Below are positions 1 through 7,770 of a stretch of DNA of 10,045 bases, piece after piece. How positions within the stretch are numbered: position 1 is the first letter of the stretch; every line of letters begins with the position of its first letter. The stretch comes from Desulfobulbaceae bacterium UBA5611 (GTDB lineage: Bacteria; Desulfobacterota; Desulfobulbia; Desulfobulbales; Desulfocapsaceae). The notes below the pieces were generated by a model. It searched no databases. It was given only the letters and a program-made list of their open reading frames with translations, and had not been told where the DNA came from. The DNA is taken from NCBI GenBank assembly GCA_002424635.1, contig DIKT01000036.1, positions 1-10,045 of the forward strand. The letters run 5' to 3'. Both the position numbers and the translations under genes were made by a program.

Positions 1-1174
1 GCTCTCCTGCGTCATCTATTGCGCCATCTGTTATGCCCATAGGCACAGTTCCAGTCATATTCGTATCAGCCCCAGCCATTTCAGCGGGGACGACTTTCAG
101 CATAAGGGCCTCAGCCTCCTGGCGGGCAGCAGCAATAATTACTGCCGCCTCAGCCCTGGCCCGGTCAAGGACCTTATCAATATCCTCACCCTGGACCTCG
201 ATTGATTCCCGGGTTTTGACAGCCGGAACCAAGGTCTCGGCCGCCGTATCGCTGAAGATGGATGGGCGGGGCAGCAGACCGGCCCGTTTCAGAATCTCCG
301 GCACCGCACTTTCCCATTCAATAGCCATCACATGGACACCGGCCACGCCCTTGATCTCCTTTACCTGTTTGATGATATCAACACAGATATTGATCCCCTC
401 CTCCTGCTTATCCTTGGCATCCTGCATCCGCCTGATTACTTCATCGGGCACATCCATGCCGGGCACCGAACTTTTCATATAACGGGCCATGCCAAGGGAT
501 TTGGGAGGAGTAACACCGGCCAGGATATAGACCTTTTCATCAAGGCCGAGATCACGAACCATCTCCATGAAGCGGGCAAACCTGTCCACATTATAGATGA
601 TCTGGGTCTGGATGAAATCAGCGCCGGCCGCCACCTTTTTGCCCAGGCGTACGGCCCGGTATTCAAAGGGATGAGCGAAGGGATTGGCGGCGGCACCAAG
701 GAAGAGCCGGGGCTCATTGTTCTTGATTTCCTCGCCGCACTGGAACTTTCTCTCATCCCGCATAGTTTTGACCATGCCGAGCATCTGGATGGAGTCCATA
801 TCAAAGACCCCTTTGGAGCCTGGATGATTGCCGAACTTCTGATGATCCCCGGTCAGGCACAGCAGGTTTTGCAGGCCCAGGGCCTGAGCACCGAGGATAT
901 CCGACTGCATGCCGATCCGATTGCGGTCGCGGCAGGTCATCTGGATTACAGGCTCCAGCCCTTCGTTCTGAGTAATCAGACCAGCAGCAATAGATGACAT
1001 GCGGACGATGGCCGTCTGACAGTCGGTAATATTGACTGCATCCACATAACCCTTGAGAAGCCGCGCCTTTTCCCGTACTACTGCCGGGTTGCCATTTTTA
1101 GGAGGGCCCAGTTCACCTGTTACCGCAAACTCTCCCGCTCTTAATACCCTTTCAAGATTACTCCCCGATTTCAT
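1..1174 (-). CDS. metF: Methylenetetrahydrofolate reductase with C-terminal extension (partial, 3' end outside window)
   Basis: The product reduces 5,10-methylene-THF to 5-methyl-THF in the cytoplasm, the last step of the Wood-Ljungdahl methyl branch (also used for methionine synthesis). I translated this frame by hand from the ATG at 1172-1174; it stays open to the left edge (391 codons). A GAGGAG ribosome binding site (1183-1188) lies 8 nt upstream and supports the start. The MetF barrel spans about residues 1-300. VTGELGPP carries Glu21, matching the proton-donor Glu of E. coli MetF; LTGD (Asp110) is the flavin/folate-contacting loop; FIQTQ (190-191) matches the conserved Thr-Gln. A typical MetF is about 290-310 residues, so the family domain ends near residue 300. 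The rest is an extension with a charged, Ala-rich, coiled-coil-like stretch (about 325-360), then a Gly/Ala/Asp-rich part. It follows cooS on the same strand. The family call is secure; the role of the extension is unknown. Confidence 0.93.
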   Translation of the reverse strand, partial: MKSGSNLERVLRAGEFAVTGELGPPKNGNPAVVREKARLLKGYVDAVNITDCQTAIVRMSSIAAGLITQNEGLEPVIQMTCRDRNRIGMQSDILGAQALGLQNLLCLTGDHQKFGNHPGSKGVFDMDSIQMLGMVKTMRDERKFQCGEEIKNNEPRLFLGAAANPFAHPFEYRAVRLGKKVAAGADFIQTQIIYNVDRFARFMEMVRDLGLDEKVYILAGVTPPKSLGMARYMKSSVPGMDVPDEVIRRMQDAKDKQEEGINICVDIIKQVKEIKGVAGVHVMAIEWESAVPEILKRAGLLPRPSIFSDTAAETLVPAVKTRESIEVQGEDIDKVLDRARAEAAVIIAAARQEAEALMLKVVPAEMAGADTNMTGTVPMGITDGAIDDAGE

Positions 1175-1217
1175 CGGACGCGCTCCTCTTTCAAAAAAAC
1201 TCTACTTAAAATATCAA

Positions 1218-1288
1218 CTCCGGCAAAACTATTTTATTCGCCCCTGCACCAGCCAAGGAGCGAGGGACTTTTGAAACTTTTGCAAGAG
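1218..1288. repeat. Imperfect inverted repeat / hairpin between cooS and metF
   Basis: The 138-nt gap between cooS and metF contains a long imperfect dyad. Outer arms: CTC at 1218-1220 pairs with GAG at 1286-1288. After a 2-nt mismatch, GCAAAA (1223-1228) pairs with TTTTGC (1278-1283). Inner arms: CCCT (1242-1245) pairs with AGGG (1263-1266), around a GC-rich loop. The stretch between inner and outer arms pairs only weakly. It could be an intergenic hairpin that shapes operon mRNA processing or partial termination, or a copy of a small dispersed repeat. No U-tract follows directly in the direction of transcription, so a classical terminator is unlikely. Confidence 0.5.
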
Positions 1289-1312
1289 GCTCATTCAGAT
1301 TATAATTCGTAA

Positions 1313-3304
1313 TTACTTCTGGCCGCAGCCCACACCAGGAATACCAGCATGGCCGGTAGTCAGGTCGCGGCGCATCTCCATATCAAAGAGGACACGGTCC
1401 TGCTTCTTGTTGATGCCTAGGGCCTCACGCTTACCTTCAATGGCCTTAATCATCTTATGGGCCAGCTTGATCGGATCTTCTTCGTAATCCCAACAGGCGC
1501 CATACTCTTCCTTCATGCCGTCAAGCAGATATTTATTGAAGGCCTTAGCACCGGTCACCGGCAGGTTCTGGAAGACGACATGGGCACCACTGGCCACAAA
1601 ATACTGACCGATAGCCACTGCCTTTTCACTCATCCACAAGGGGGCGGTTCCGCAGGCCGGCAGATCAGCAATTGATTCGCCCAAGCCGCCCTCTTTGACC
1701 ATCTCCGACAGAGCAATCAGCAGGCGGCTGTTATCAACACAGGAGCCGACATGAAGAACCGGAGGCATGCCAACGGTTTCGCAGATCTCGGCTAAACCCG
1801 GCCCACAGTATTGTGCTGCAGCCTCAGGCCGCATCAGCCCCATTCGGCCCAGGGCCTGAGCCGCGCAACCGGTGGCCAGGATCAGCACATTATTCTTCAA
1901 CAACTCAACGGCAATCTTAAAATGAATGTCATCGGCATATTTATAATGTTCACAGCCGACCATGGCCGCTACACCCTTGATCCGGCCATTGATGATATTA
2001 TCATTAAGGGGCCGGTAGCTCTGGCGGAAACGACCGCCCAGCATGTAGTTGATGGTTTCATGACTAAAACCTACGACCACATCGAATTTTTTATCAACCG
2101 GGATAAAATACTCGCCCCGTTTTTTAAAGTTATTAATGGCATGAATCAGGATTTTTTTGGCCGACGCCATGGCATCATGTTCTTCAAACTGGATATGGAT
2201 GGCATCGGGCATCTTGGCCCGATAATTCGTGGTTATGATATCCGTATGTTTGCCTTTGACAATCTGGGCTACCGACTGCATCACACATTGAACATCAACA
2301 ACCATGGCCTCGACCGCGCCGGTGGCCAGCACCATCTCCTGCTGGATAAAACTGCCGGCCACCGGAATACCGCGGCGCATCAGAATTTCATTGCCGGTAC
2401 AACAGACGCCGGCCAGATTCAACCCCTTGGCCCCCACTTTCTTAACCAGGGCCAGGATCTCCGGATCTTCTGCAGCCAGACAGAGAGACTCAGCCAGCAA
2501 TGGTTCATGACCATGGACTGTGACATTAACCTGATCACCTCTCAACACTCCGAGATCAATAACAGCACGCCTTGGCACAGGGGTGCCGAACATGATATCG
2601 GTCAGCTCGGTGGAAAGCATGGAGGCGCCCCAGCCATCTGCCAAGGCACAGCGGGAGCCCTGAAGCATGATGTTGCGATATTCTTGATCGACTCCCATAT
2701 GGGTGCGATGCATGGTTTCGACGACCTCACGGTCAATGCCGCGCGGCTCAACACCCATTTTTTTCCAGATCGCCTGCTGTTTTTTCGGAGCACGCTTGAG
2801 CATGGTGAGGACACCATCCTGCTGACCAAACTCAGCCAGGGCCTTATTGCCAAGCTCAAGGGCGATTTCATTCTTATCGCGTCCCTCGGTAGCGACCCCA
2901 AAGATCTCGGCCATGGCATGCAGCTTCTGTACATCCTTGATCTCATGCGGGGTCTCACCCTTGGCTGTGGCGATAAAGCCACGCACCATCTCCCGGGCAT
3001 GATCAGTATGAGCGGCCGTGCCGGCAGCAATGGTCCTGGCAAAATTTCTGGCAGCCACGGTATCAGCTGTGGCCCCGCAGACTCCTATCATGCTGTCCAC
3101 ACCATCAATTATCTGGCAAGGCCCCATATTACAATTCTTGCAACAAGTGCCACCGGAGCCGAAAAGACAGGCCGACATGCCTCGACTGTCAATCCGGTCG
3201 TAGGCAGTGCGCACGTGCTTGGCCAGATCCTGATTCAACAGATCCCTGGTGGAAGCGACAGTAATTGTATTACAGGGGCCGCATCCGTTTCTTTCATCAC
3301 TCAT
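1313..3304 (-). CDS. cooS: Anaerobic Ni-Fe-S carbon monoxide dehydrogenase, catalytic subunit
   Basis: The enzyme interconverts CO and CO2 at a Ni-Fe-S C-cluster. In the Wood-Ljungdahl pathway it supplies or consumes CO for acetyl-CoA synthase; otherwise it oxidises CO for energy. The 663-residue length is normal for CooS/AcsA. Cys46 and Cys54 (CX7C) fit the intersubunit D-cluster; Cys55, Cys58, Cys63 and Cys76 fit the B-cluster. C-cluster ligands all have candidates: the His in HGH (264/266), Cys301/302, Cys340, Cys451, Cys480 and Cys522. The catalytic Lys is seen at 561 (SEK), and the proton-relay His region near 99-102. A strong GGAGGA site (3311-3316) precedes the ATG. It lies 46 nt downstream of folD and upstream of metF on the same strand, which suggests a role in one-carbon metabolism rather than CO-driven hydrogen evolution. 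No cooC, cooF or acsB is seen here, so whether it works alone or with acetyl-CoA synthase is open. Confidence 0.97.
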   Translation of the reverse strand: MSDERNGCGPCNTITVASTRDLLNQDLAKHVRTAYDRIDSRGMSACLFGSGGTCCKNCNMGPCQIIDGVDSMIGVCGATADTVAARNFARTIAAGTAAHTDHAREMVRGFIATAKGETPHEIKDVQKLHAMAEIFGVATEGRDKNEIALELGNKALAEFGQQDGVLTMLKRAPKKQQAIWKKMGVEPRGIDREVVETMHRTHMGVDQEYRNIMLQGSRCALADGWGASMLSTELTDIMFGTPVPRRAVIDLGVLRGDQVNVTVHGHEPLLAESLCLAAEDPEILALVKKVGAKGLNLAGVCCTGNEILMRRGIPVAGSFIQQEMVLATGAVEAMVVDVQCVMQSVAQIVKGKHTDIITTNYRAKMPDAIHIQFEEHDAMASAKKILIHAINNFKKRGEYFIPVDKKFDVVVGFSHETINYMLGGRFRQSYRPLNDNIINGRIKGVAAMVGCEHYKYADDIHFKIAVELLKNNVLILATGCAAQALGRMGLMRPEAAAQYCGPGLAEICETVGMPPVLHVGSCVDNSRLLIALSEMVKEGGLGESIADLPACGTAPLWMSEKAVAIGQYFVASGAHVVFQNLPVTGAKAFNKYLLDGMKEEYGACWDYEEDPIKLAHKMIKAIEGKREALGINKKQDRVLFDMEMRRDLTTGHAGIPGVGCGQK

Positions 3305-3350
3305 AGTGTTTCCTCCGGAATAAATCGTATGTGAACGATAACTTGCTTTA

Positions 3351-4238
3351 TCAGATAAGCTTGGCAGCTATCTTTGCCGCCTGTACCGTATTCTTCATCA
3401 GCATGGTGATAGTCATGGGACCGACACCACCGGGAACCGGTGTGATAAAGGAGGCCTTCTCTTTCACCGGTTCAAAATCAACATCACCGGCCAGAATCGC
3501 CTTGCCGGACTCGCTCATACCGATGCGATTGACCCCGACATCAATAATGACCACGCCTTCTTTGACCATATCGGCCGTAACCATTTTGGGTACGCCGACC
3601 GCGGCAATCAGGATATCAGCACGACGGCAATGAGCGGCCATGTCTTTGGTCCGGGTATGACAGAGAGTAACCGTGGCATTACCGCCGGGACGCTTCTGCA
3701 GCATCAGGTTGGCAATAGGCTTGCCGACAATATTGCTGCGGCCGATCACTACGACCTCAGCACCACTGGTCTGGACTCCGCTGCGAACCAGCAGCTCAAG
3801 AATACCATGAGGAGTGCAAGGTAGAAAACACTGCTCACCTAGCACCATTTTGCCTACATTCACGGGATGAAAGCCATCCACATCCTTGTCCGGATTGATG
3901 GCATAAAGAATATTGGCTTCGTTGATATGCTTGGGCAGAGGAAGCTGCACCAGAATCCCATGAATCTTGGTATCATTATTAAATTTATCGACCAGGGCCA
4001 GCAAGTCAGCCTCAGTGGTATCAGCGGCTAGGGTAACCTGCTCGGAATGAATCCCTAAAGCGTGGGCTGTTTTGTTTTTAGCCGCCACATAAGATTGAGA
4101 AGCCGGATCTTCACCCACCAGGATGGTAACCAGGCCGGGAGTAACTCCATGCTTGTCCACCAATTCGGTCACTTCAACCTTCAACTCATCACGGATAGCC
4201 TTGGCCACTTCAGTACCGCTTATGATCTTTGCAGTCAT
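3351..4238 (-). CDS. folD: Bifunctional methylene-THF dehydrogenase / methenyl-THF cyclohydrolase
   Basis: FolD interconverts 10-formyl-THF, 5,10-methenyl-THF and 5,10-methylene-THF using NAD(P), in the cytoplasm. At 295 residues it has normal length. Visible signatures are Tyr50 and the catalytic Lys54 (SYVAAKNK), Gln98 in ILVQLPLP, Asp121 in DKDVDGFHP, the dinucleotide-binding GRSNIVGKP (166-174) and the C-terminal PVPGGVGPMT (267-276). A GAGGAA site (4244-4249), 5 nt before the ATG, supports the start. It is the first gene of the leftward folD-cooS-metF run and has its own promoter candidate. Its product feeds methylene-THF to MetF two genes downstream, so the cluster joins methyl- and carbonyl-branch steps. 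Formyl-THF synthetase is not in the window. Confidence 0.97.
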   Translation of the reverse strand: MTAKIISGTEVAKAIRDELKVEVTELVDKHGVTPGLVTILVGEDPASQSYVAAKNKTAHALGIHSEQVTLAADTTEADLLALVDKFNNDTKIHGILVQLPLPKHINEANILYAINPDKDVDGFHPVNVGKMVLGEQCFLPCTPHGILELLVRSGVQTSGAEVVVIGRSNIVGKPIANLMLQKRPGGNATVTLCHTRTKDMAAHCRRADILIAAVGVPKMVTADMVKEGVVIIDVGVNRIGMSESGKAILAGDVDFEPVKEKASFITPVPGGVGPMTITMLMKNTVQAAKIAAKLI

Positions 4239-4269
4239 CTCAATTCCTCATTGCTGAACACTATTGATT

Positions 4270-4298
4270 AATATATTTATGAATATTTGTTGTTGCAA
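4270..4298 (-). promoter_or_regulatory. Predicted sigma70-type promoter of the folD-cooS-metF operon
   Basis: Read on the minus strand: a TTGCAA -35 box (plus-strand 4293-4298), exactly 17 nt of spacer, and a TATATT -10 box (4270-4275), which matches 5 of 6 consensus bases. Transcription would begin near 4263, giving a leader of about 25 nt that contains the folD ribosome binding site. Spacing and position fit well, but the region is AT-rich, so a chance match is possible. An 11-bp dyad, CTCTTGAAGAG (4310-4320), lies just upstream of the -35 box and could bind a regulator. Confidence 0.5.
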
Positions 4299-4329
4299 TT
4301 CATGTAACTCTCTTGAAGAGTAAAAACTG

Positions 4330-4357
4330 TAAAACTAACTGGTTTTATCTTTTTTTT
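4330..4357 (+). terminator. Weak terminator-like hairpin with T-tract
   Basis: TAAAAC (4330-4335) and GTTTTA (4342-4347) form a perfect 6-bp inverted repeat with a 6-nt loop, followed after 2 nt by eight T (4350-4357). The layout resembles a plus-strand rho-independent terminator, but the stem has only one G-C pair and no gene ends just upstream on that strand. It might damp antisense transcription leaving the folD promoter region or act in the leader of the downstream gene. It may equally be a chance feature of AT-rich DNA. Confidence 0.2.
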
Positions 4358-4526
4358 CAAGAAAGTATTCCCATGCTATTCATTTTTTTTTACTTATTTA
4401 TCAATTTTTTTGAATCAGAAGATAATGGCCATCATTTTTTCCTTGATGGAGTGCGCCAAAACGAGGATACTCAATTGTTCAGTTCAACTTCAGGATCTCT
4501 AAATTCTAAACTGCAACAGACCGACC

Positions 4527-5663
4527 ATGCCATCTTCAAAAATTATCAATAAAATTGTTCTTCTTCTTTTTGTCCTGGTTATCTCTGCTTTTTTTCTCTC
4601 GGTAGTCCATGATTTTCTCATCACTATTTTCATGGCGGCACTCTTTTCGGCTCTAGTCAGCCCGCTTTACCATCGACTCCTTCTTCTACTTAAGGGCAAA
4701 GAGCATCTCGCTTCATTGCTGACTATTTTTATCATTGTCTGCCTGCTGCTGGTGCCCTTGTCACTACTATTTAGCGTAGTGGTCAATCAGGCCATACGTG
4801 TTGGTGAATCAGTTACCCCCTGGATTGAGACATTTATCGAGCAACCCACCATTGCTACTGACTTCCTGAGCACAATCCCTTTCTACGAGCATGTTCTTCC
4901 TCATCGAGACATGATCATTCAAAATATTGGTACCCTGGTCAACAATGCTTCGAATTTAATTATCAATTCACTCTCCTCCATAACCAAGGTCACGTTAAAT
5001 GCCGTAATCATGTCCATCCTCATGCTCTATACGATGTTTTATTTACTTATGGATGGAAAAAAGCTGTTGTCCAAAATTCTCTATTACATTCCTATGGAGA
5101 ACAAGGACGAGCAGCAACTGCTTCAACGCTTCACCTCGGTTGGCAGGGCCACCATCAAGGGCACGCTGATCATTGGTATCATCCAGGGTACTATCTGCGG
5201 TCTTGGATTTGCCCTGGCCGGTATTCCCAGTGCCGTGTTTTGGGGCTGTCTCATGGCGGTCGCCTCTATCATCCCAAGCATCGGCACAGCCTTAATCTGG
5301 GGTCCGGCACTTATTATTCTTTTACTTAACCAGGACTTTGGCGGGGCAATCACCATCGGCATATCCTGCGGCCTGATCGGCAGTAATGCCGACAATCTGA
5401 TCCGCCCGCACCTGGTAGGAAAAGATACCGAGATGCACGACCTCTTTATCTTGTTTTCAACTTTTGGCGGCATCGCCATGTTCGGCATTATCGGCATCAT
5501 CATCGGGCCGATCAGCGCTGCCCTGTTTGTCACTATCTGGGAAATTTACGGCGAGTCCTTTCAGGAATACCTGCCTGCAGTCCGTTTTGGCGCACAATTT
5601 GACAAAAGGCCGACCAGCCTGAACGACAAGGTGATTGACCGGCCCGAGGACAATATTAAATAA
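4527..5663 (+). CDS. AI-2E family transporter (PerM/UPF0118-like inner-membrane protein)
   Basis: A 378-residue polytopic membrane protein of the AI-2E exporter family. Members include the E. coli autoinducer-2 exporter TqsA and PerM, but substrates of most members are unknown and some are ion or solute exporters. Predicted membrane segments lie near 9-27, 29-45, 64-88, 154-175, 211-262 (a pair), 263-285 and 305-335, with a soluble loop at about 90-150. The family signature is clear in GIIQGTICGLGFALAGIPS (217-235), SIIPSIGTALIWGPA (247-261), DNLIRPHLVGK (289-299) and the Gly-rich FGIIGIIIGP (319-328). An in-frame TAA at 4500-4502 limits the start; the ATG at 4527 is the first possible one but has no good Shine-Dalgarno. 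The aminopeptidase gene follows after 73 nt on the same strand. Family confidence is high; substrate unknown. Confidence 0.9.
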   Translation: MPSSKIINKIVLLLFVLVISAFFLSVVHDFLITIFMAALFSALVSPLYHRLLLLLKGKEHLASLLTIFIIVCLLLVPLSLLFSVVVNQAIRVGESVTPWIETFIEQPTIATDFLSTIPFYEHVLPHRDMIIQNIGTLVNNASNLIINSLSSITKVTLNAVIMSILMLYTMFYLLMDGKKLLSKILYYIPMENKDEQQLLQRFTSVGRATIKGTLIIGIIQGTICGLGFALAGIPSAVFWGCLMAVASIIPSIGTALIWGPALIILLLNQDFGGAITIGISCGLIGSNADNLIRPHLVGKDTEMHDLFILFSTFGGIAMFGIIGIIIGPISAALFVTIWEIYGESFQEYLPAVRFGAQFDKRPTSLNDKVIDRPEDNIK

Positions 5664-5736
5664 GTGTGGCATTATTGGCAGGATCGGCTAAATTTCTCAC
5701 ACCTAACTTAACATCTCAACAATCCTTAAAAAGAAT

Positions 5737-7050
5737 ATGCAGGAAAATAGTTTTAATCAGAAATTTTTTCAGTTTCTGCAAGAGTCCCCCACTCCATTCC
5801 ATGCGGTCTCATCCATGGCCAGAACACTGGCGGACAACGGCTTTCGTCAGCTTTCTGAAAGCGATAGACATCCCCTTGATCCTGGCAGTTCCTACTTTAT
5901 AACTCGGGATAACGGGGCACTTGCCGCCTTTACCCTGGCCTCAGATCATAATGAGGAGCAAGGATTCAGGATCATCGGCACCCATACGGACAGCCCTTCG
6001 CTGCAGATAAAACCGCTGGCCGGTAAAGTGGCCCATTCTTGTTATCAATTGGGAGTCGAGGTTTACGGTGGGCCGCTGCTGCGTTCCTGGTTTGATCGTG
6101 ATTTATCCATTGCCGGGATGGTGATCGGCACCGACCCAGAGGGAAATCTTACCACTCTGCCTGTTGATTTCAAACGGCCGGTGGCAATAATTCCCAGTCT
6201 TGCCATTCACCTCGACCGTGAAGCCAATAATGGTCAGGCTATTAACAAACAAAAAGAGCTGGTACCAATTTTTGCACAGATCAGTGGGGATGCTTCCCTA
6301 AATTTTTCCTCAATTCTGGTCGAACAGGTCAACAAGGAACATCCTCATAAACAGATCAGGAGCATCATTGGCTTTGACCTTTTTTGTTACGACTGCCAGC
6401 CCCCTGCTTTGCTTGGGCTTAACAATGAATTCATTACCGCCGGCCGCCTTGACAATCTGCTCAGCTGCTTTGTAGGAGTGACCGCCTTAACCGAAAATAA
6501 AATGGACAATAATCGCCTGCTGATCTGTAATAATCATGAAGAGATTGGCTCCCTCACCGCCGCCGGCGCCAAGGGTTCATTTCTGCGCTCGATACTGAAA
6601 CGTCTTATGCCCGAGTCAGTCAACAGGGAGCACACCCTGCGGGCATCATTGCTGTTATCCATGGATAATGCCCACAGCGTCCATCCTAATTACAGCGACA
6701 AATCAGATCCGGAGCATCTGCCTTTACTCAACCATGGTCCGGTAATCAAGACCAATGCCAATCAGAATTACGCCACCACCAGCCGAAGTGCGGCGATCTA
6801 TCGAACAATTGCTGCTGAAGCAGGGGTGGCCACGCAGGATTTTGTCATGCGCAGTGATATGGCCTGCGGCAGTACCATCGGCCCGCATACTGCAGCCACC
6901 TCAGGCATCCCTACAGTGGATATCGGCGCGCCGACACTGGCGATGCATTCTATCCGGGAAATGACCGGCAGCCGCGATCCCTTCCTGCTCTATCAGACGA
7001 TCAACCGCTTTTTCAGCCGGGAGCGCTTACCGCAAATCGAAGGATTATAA
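5737..7050 (+). CDS. apeB: M18 family zinc aminopeptidase
   Basis: A cytoplasmic, dinuclear-zinc exopeptidase that removes N-terminal residues from peptides. The M18 family includes aspartyl aminopeptidase, yeast aminopeptidase I and bacterial ApeB. At 437 residues it has family length. The five metal ligands are visible: His83 (GTHTDSP), Asp239 (GRLDN), Glu268/269 (NHEEIGS, catalytic Glu plus ligand), Asp374 (MRSDM) and His404 (LAMHSIRE). The conserved block SMDNAHSVHPNY (308-319) is also present. The start follows a weak purine stretch (AAAAAGA), so the start call is less certain than the family. Its stop codon overlaps the start of the lytic transglycosylase gene (TAATG), which implies one transcript. 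Exact substrate preference cannot be read from the sequence. Confidence 0.95.
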   Translation: MQENSFNQKFFQFLQESPTPFHAVSSMARTLADNGFRQLSESDRHPLDPGSSYFITRDNGALAAFTLASDHNEEQGFRIIGTHTDSPSLQIKPLAGKVAHSCYQLGVEVYGGPLLRSWFDRDLSIAGMVIGTDPEGNLTTLPVDFKRPVAIIPSLAIHLDREANNGQAINKQKELVPIFAQISGDASLNFSSILVEQVNKEHPHKQIRSIIGFDLFCYDCQPPALLGLNNEFITAGRLDNLLSCFVGVTALTENKMDNNRLLICNNHEEIGSLTAAGAKGSFLRSILKRLMPESVNREHTLRASLLLSMDNAHSVHPNYSDKSDPEHLPLLNHGPVIKTNANQNYATTSRSAAIYRTIAAEAGVATQDFVMRSDMACGSTIGPHTAATSGIPTVDIGAPTLAMHSIREMTGSRDPFLLYQTINRFFSRERLPQIEGL

Positions 7051-7703
7051 TGACGCCACAAAGCTTAAAAACAGGTATCATCCTGCTCTGTGCCTGCACC
7101 TTACTGCTGCTACCGGCACCAAGTCACTGCCGACTGACCGAATCTCTCAACAAATATAAAGATGTGCGCCTCTCTACTGAACGATTGAACAAAATAAATA
7201 ATTACAACGAGCTCATCGAATATTTTTCCAGTTTTACCTTTTTTAAACTACGCCATAAGGTCAGCCCTGATTTCATACGAGCCCTCATTCTGGCCGAATC
7301 TAATGCTGATCCCAATGCCGTTTCCAGCAAAAATGCCAGGGGTCTTGGCCAGATTATCCCCACTACCGGTATAGAGGCAGGGATTGCACTGTCCAAAGGT
7401 ACAGTTGATTTCCGTAATATCAGTCGGGAGCGACTGGCTAATCTTTGCGAAGAAGACCTCTTTGATCCGGCCATCAATATCCTGCTCACCTGCTATCTGA
7501 TTGCCAAATACAATTATAAATTTAACGGCCAGCTCCAGCTGGTCCTGTCGGCCTGGAATGCCGGTGAAAATATCAAGGAGCTAAAATCCGGCCAGCATGC
7601 CCCTTACCAGGAAACAATTGATCTGATCGGTAAGGTCAATGGCTACTACCTCTGTCTGCTACAACAGAAAAAAACACGCCTTGCCGGCCGCAAACGAAAT
7701 TGA
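7050..7703 (+). CDS. Lytic transglycosylase with SLT domain, exported
   Basis: A 217-residue exported murein lytic transglycosylase that would cleave the MurNAc-GlcNAc bond to give 1,6-anhydro products in the periplasm. Residues 1-27 form a signal peptide (Lys7, hydrophobic 9-22, Pro-Ala-Pro-Ser). Cys27 lacks a lipobox before it, so signal peptidase I processing is more likely than lipoprotein sorting. The SLT domain occupies about 68-205: catalytic Glu83 in LAESNADPNA, GLGQIIPTT (98-106), SAWNAG (167-172, the usual AxYNAG) and a terminal PYQET..GYY block. A ribosome binding site, AAGGA (7040-7044), lies inside the aminopeptidase gene, and the 1-base TAATG overlap points to translational coupling. 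The protein is a minimal SLT enzyme with no peptidoglycan-binding domain. Confidence 0.9.
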   Translation: MTPQSLKTGIILLCACTLLLLPAPSHCRLTESLNKYKDVRLSTERLNKINNYNELIEYFSSFTFFKLRHKVSPDFIRALILAESNADPNAVSSKNARGLGQIIPTTGIEAGIALSKGTVDFRNISRERLANLCEEDLFDPAINILLTCYLIAKYNYKFNGQLQLVLSAWNAGENIKELKSGQHAPYQETIDLIGKVNGYYLCLLQQKKTRLAGRKRN

Positions 7704-7770
7704 CACAATCTTATGCTTCCTTCACCATCCTGAGCAACCATACCTACCCCAGGCCTATCACTAAAATCCC

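Larger units (their letters stand above)
4239..4526. other. AT-rich divergent intergenic region
   Basis: This 288-bp gap separates the leftward folD operon from the rightward membrane-protein gene. It is clearly more AT-rich than its neighbours and has several poly-T runs on the plus strand. It contains the folD promoter candidate, the 11-bp dyad at 4310-4320, a hairpin followed by eight T (4330-4357), and a 14-bp imperfect dyad ATAATGGCCATCAT (4422-4435). For the rightward gene only a poor promoter match is visible (TTGTTC 4475-4480, 17 nt, TCTAAA 4498-4503). A TTG-started frame (4313-4552) crosses the gap. It is phenylalanine-rich because of the T runs and overlaps the next gene, so I do not call it. 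Confidence 0.6.

Noticed and set aside
33..997. Two overlapping plus-strand open frames opposite metF
   Set aside because: They are antisense shadows of the MetF reading frame; the minus-strand translation gives clear MetF motifs throughout.
1811..3334. A 507-codon open frame on the plus strand, antisense to almost all of cooS
   Set aside because: It lies fully opposite a gene with every catalytic ligand intact, has no ribosome binding site or recognisable domain, and is rich in His/Ile/Gly as expected from antisense reading of CODH codons.
4313..4552. A 79-codon TTG-started open frame in the divergent intergenic region
   Set aside because: It has no ribosome binding site, starts with TTG, overlaps the next gene, and its Phe-rich sequence comes from poly-T runs.
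5664..5702. GTGTG/CACAC inverted repeat after the AI-2E family gene, considered as a terminator
   Set aside because: The stem is only 5 bp, the loop is about 29 nt and no T-tract follows; the next gene is only 73 nt away and probably co-transcribed.
7700..7705. TTGACA at the end of the transglycosylase gene, considered as a -35 box for mazG
   Set aside because: No acceptable -10 hexamer lies 15-19 nt downstream; the sequence there is C-rich.
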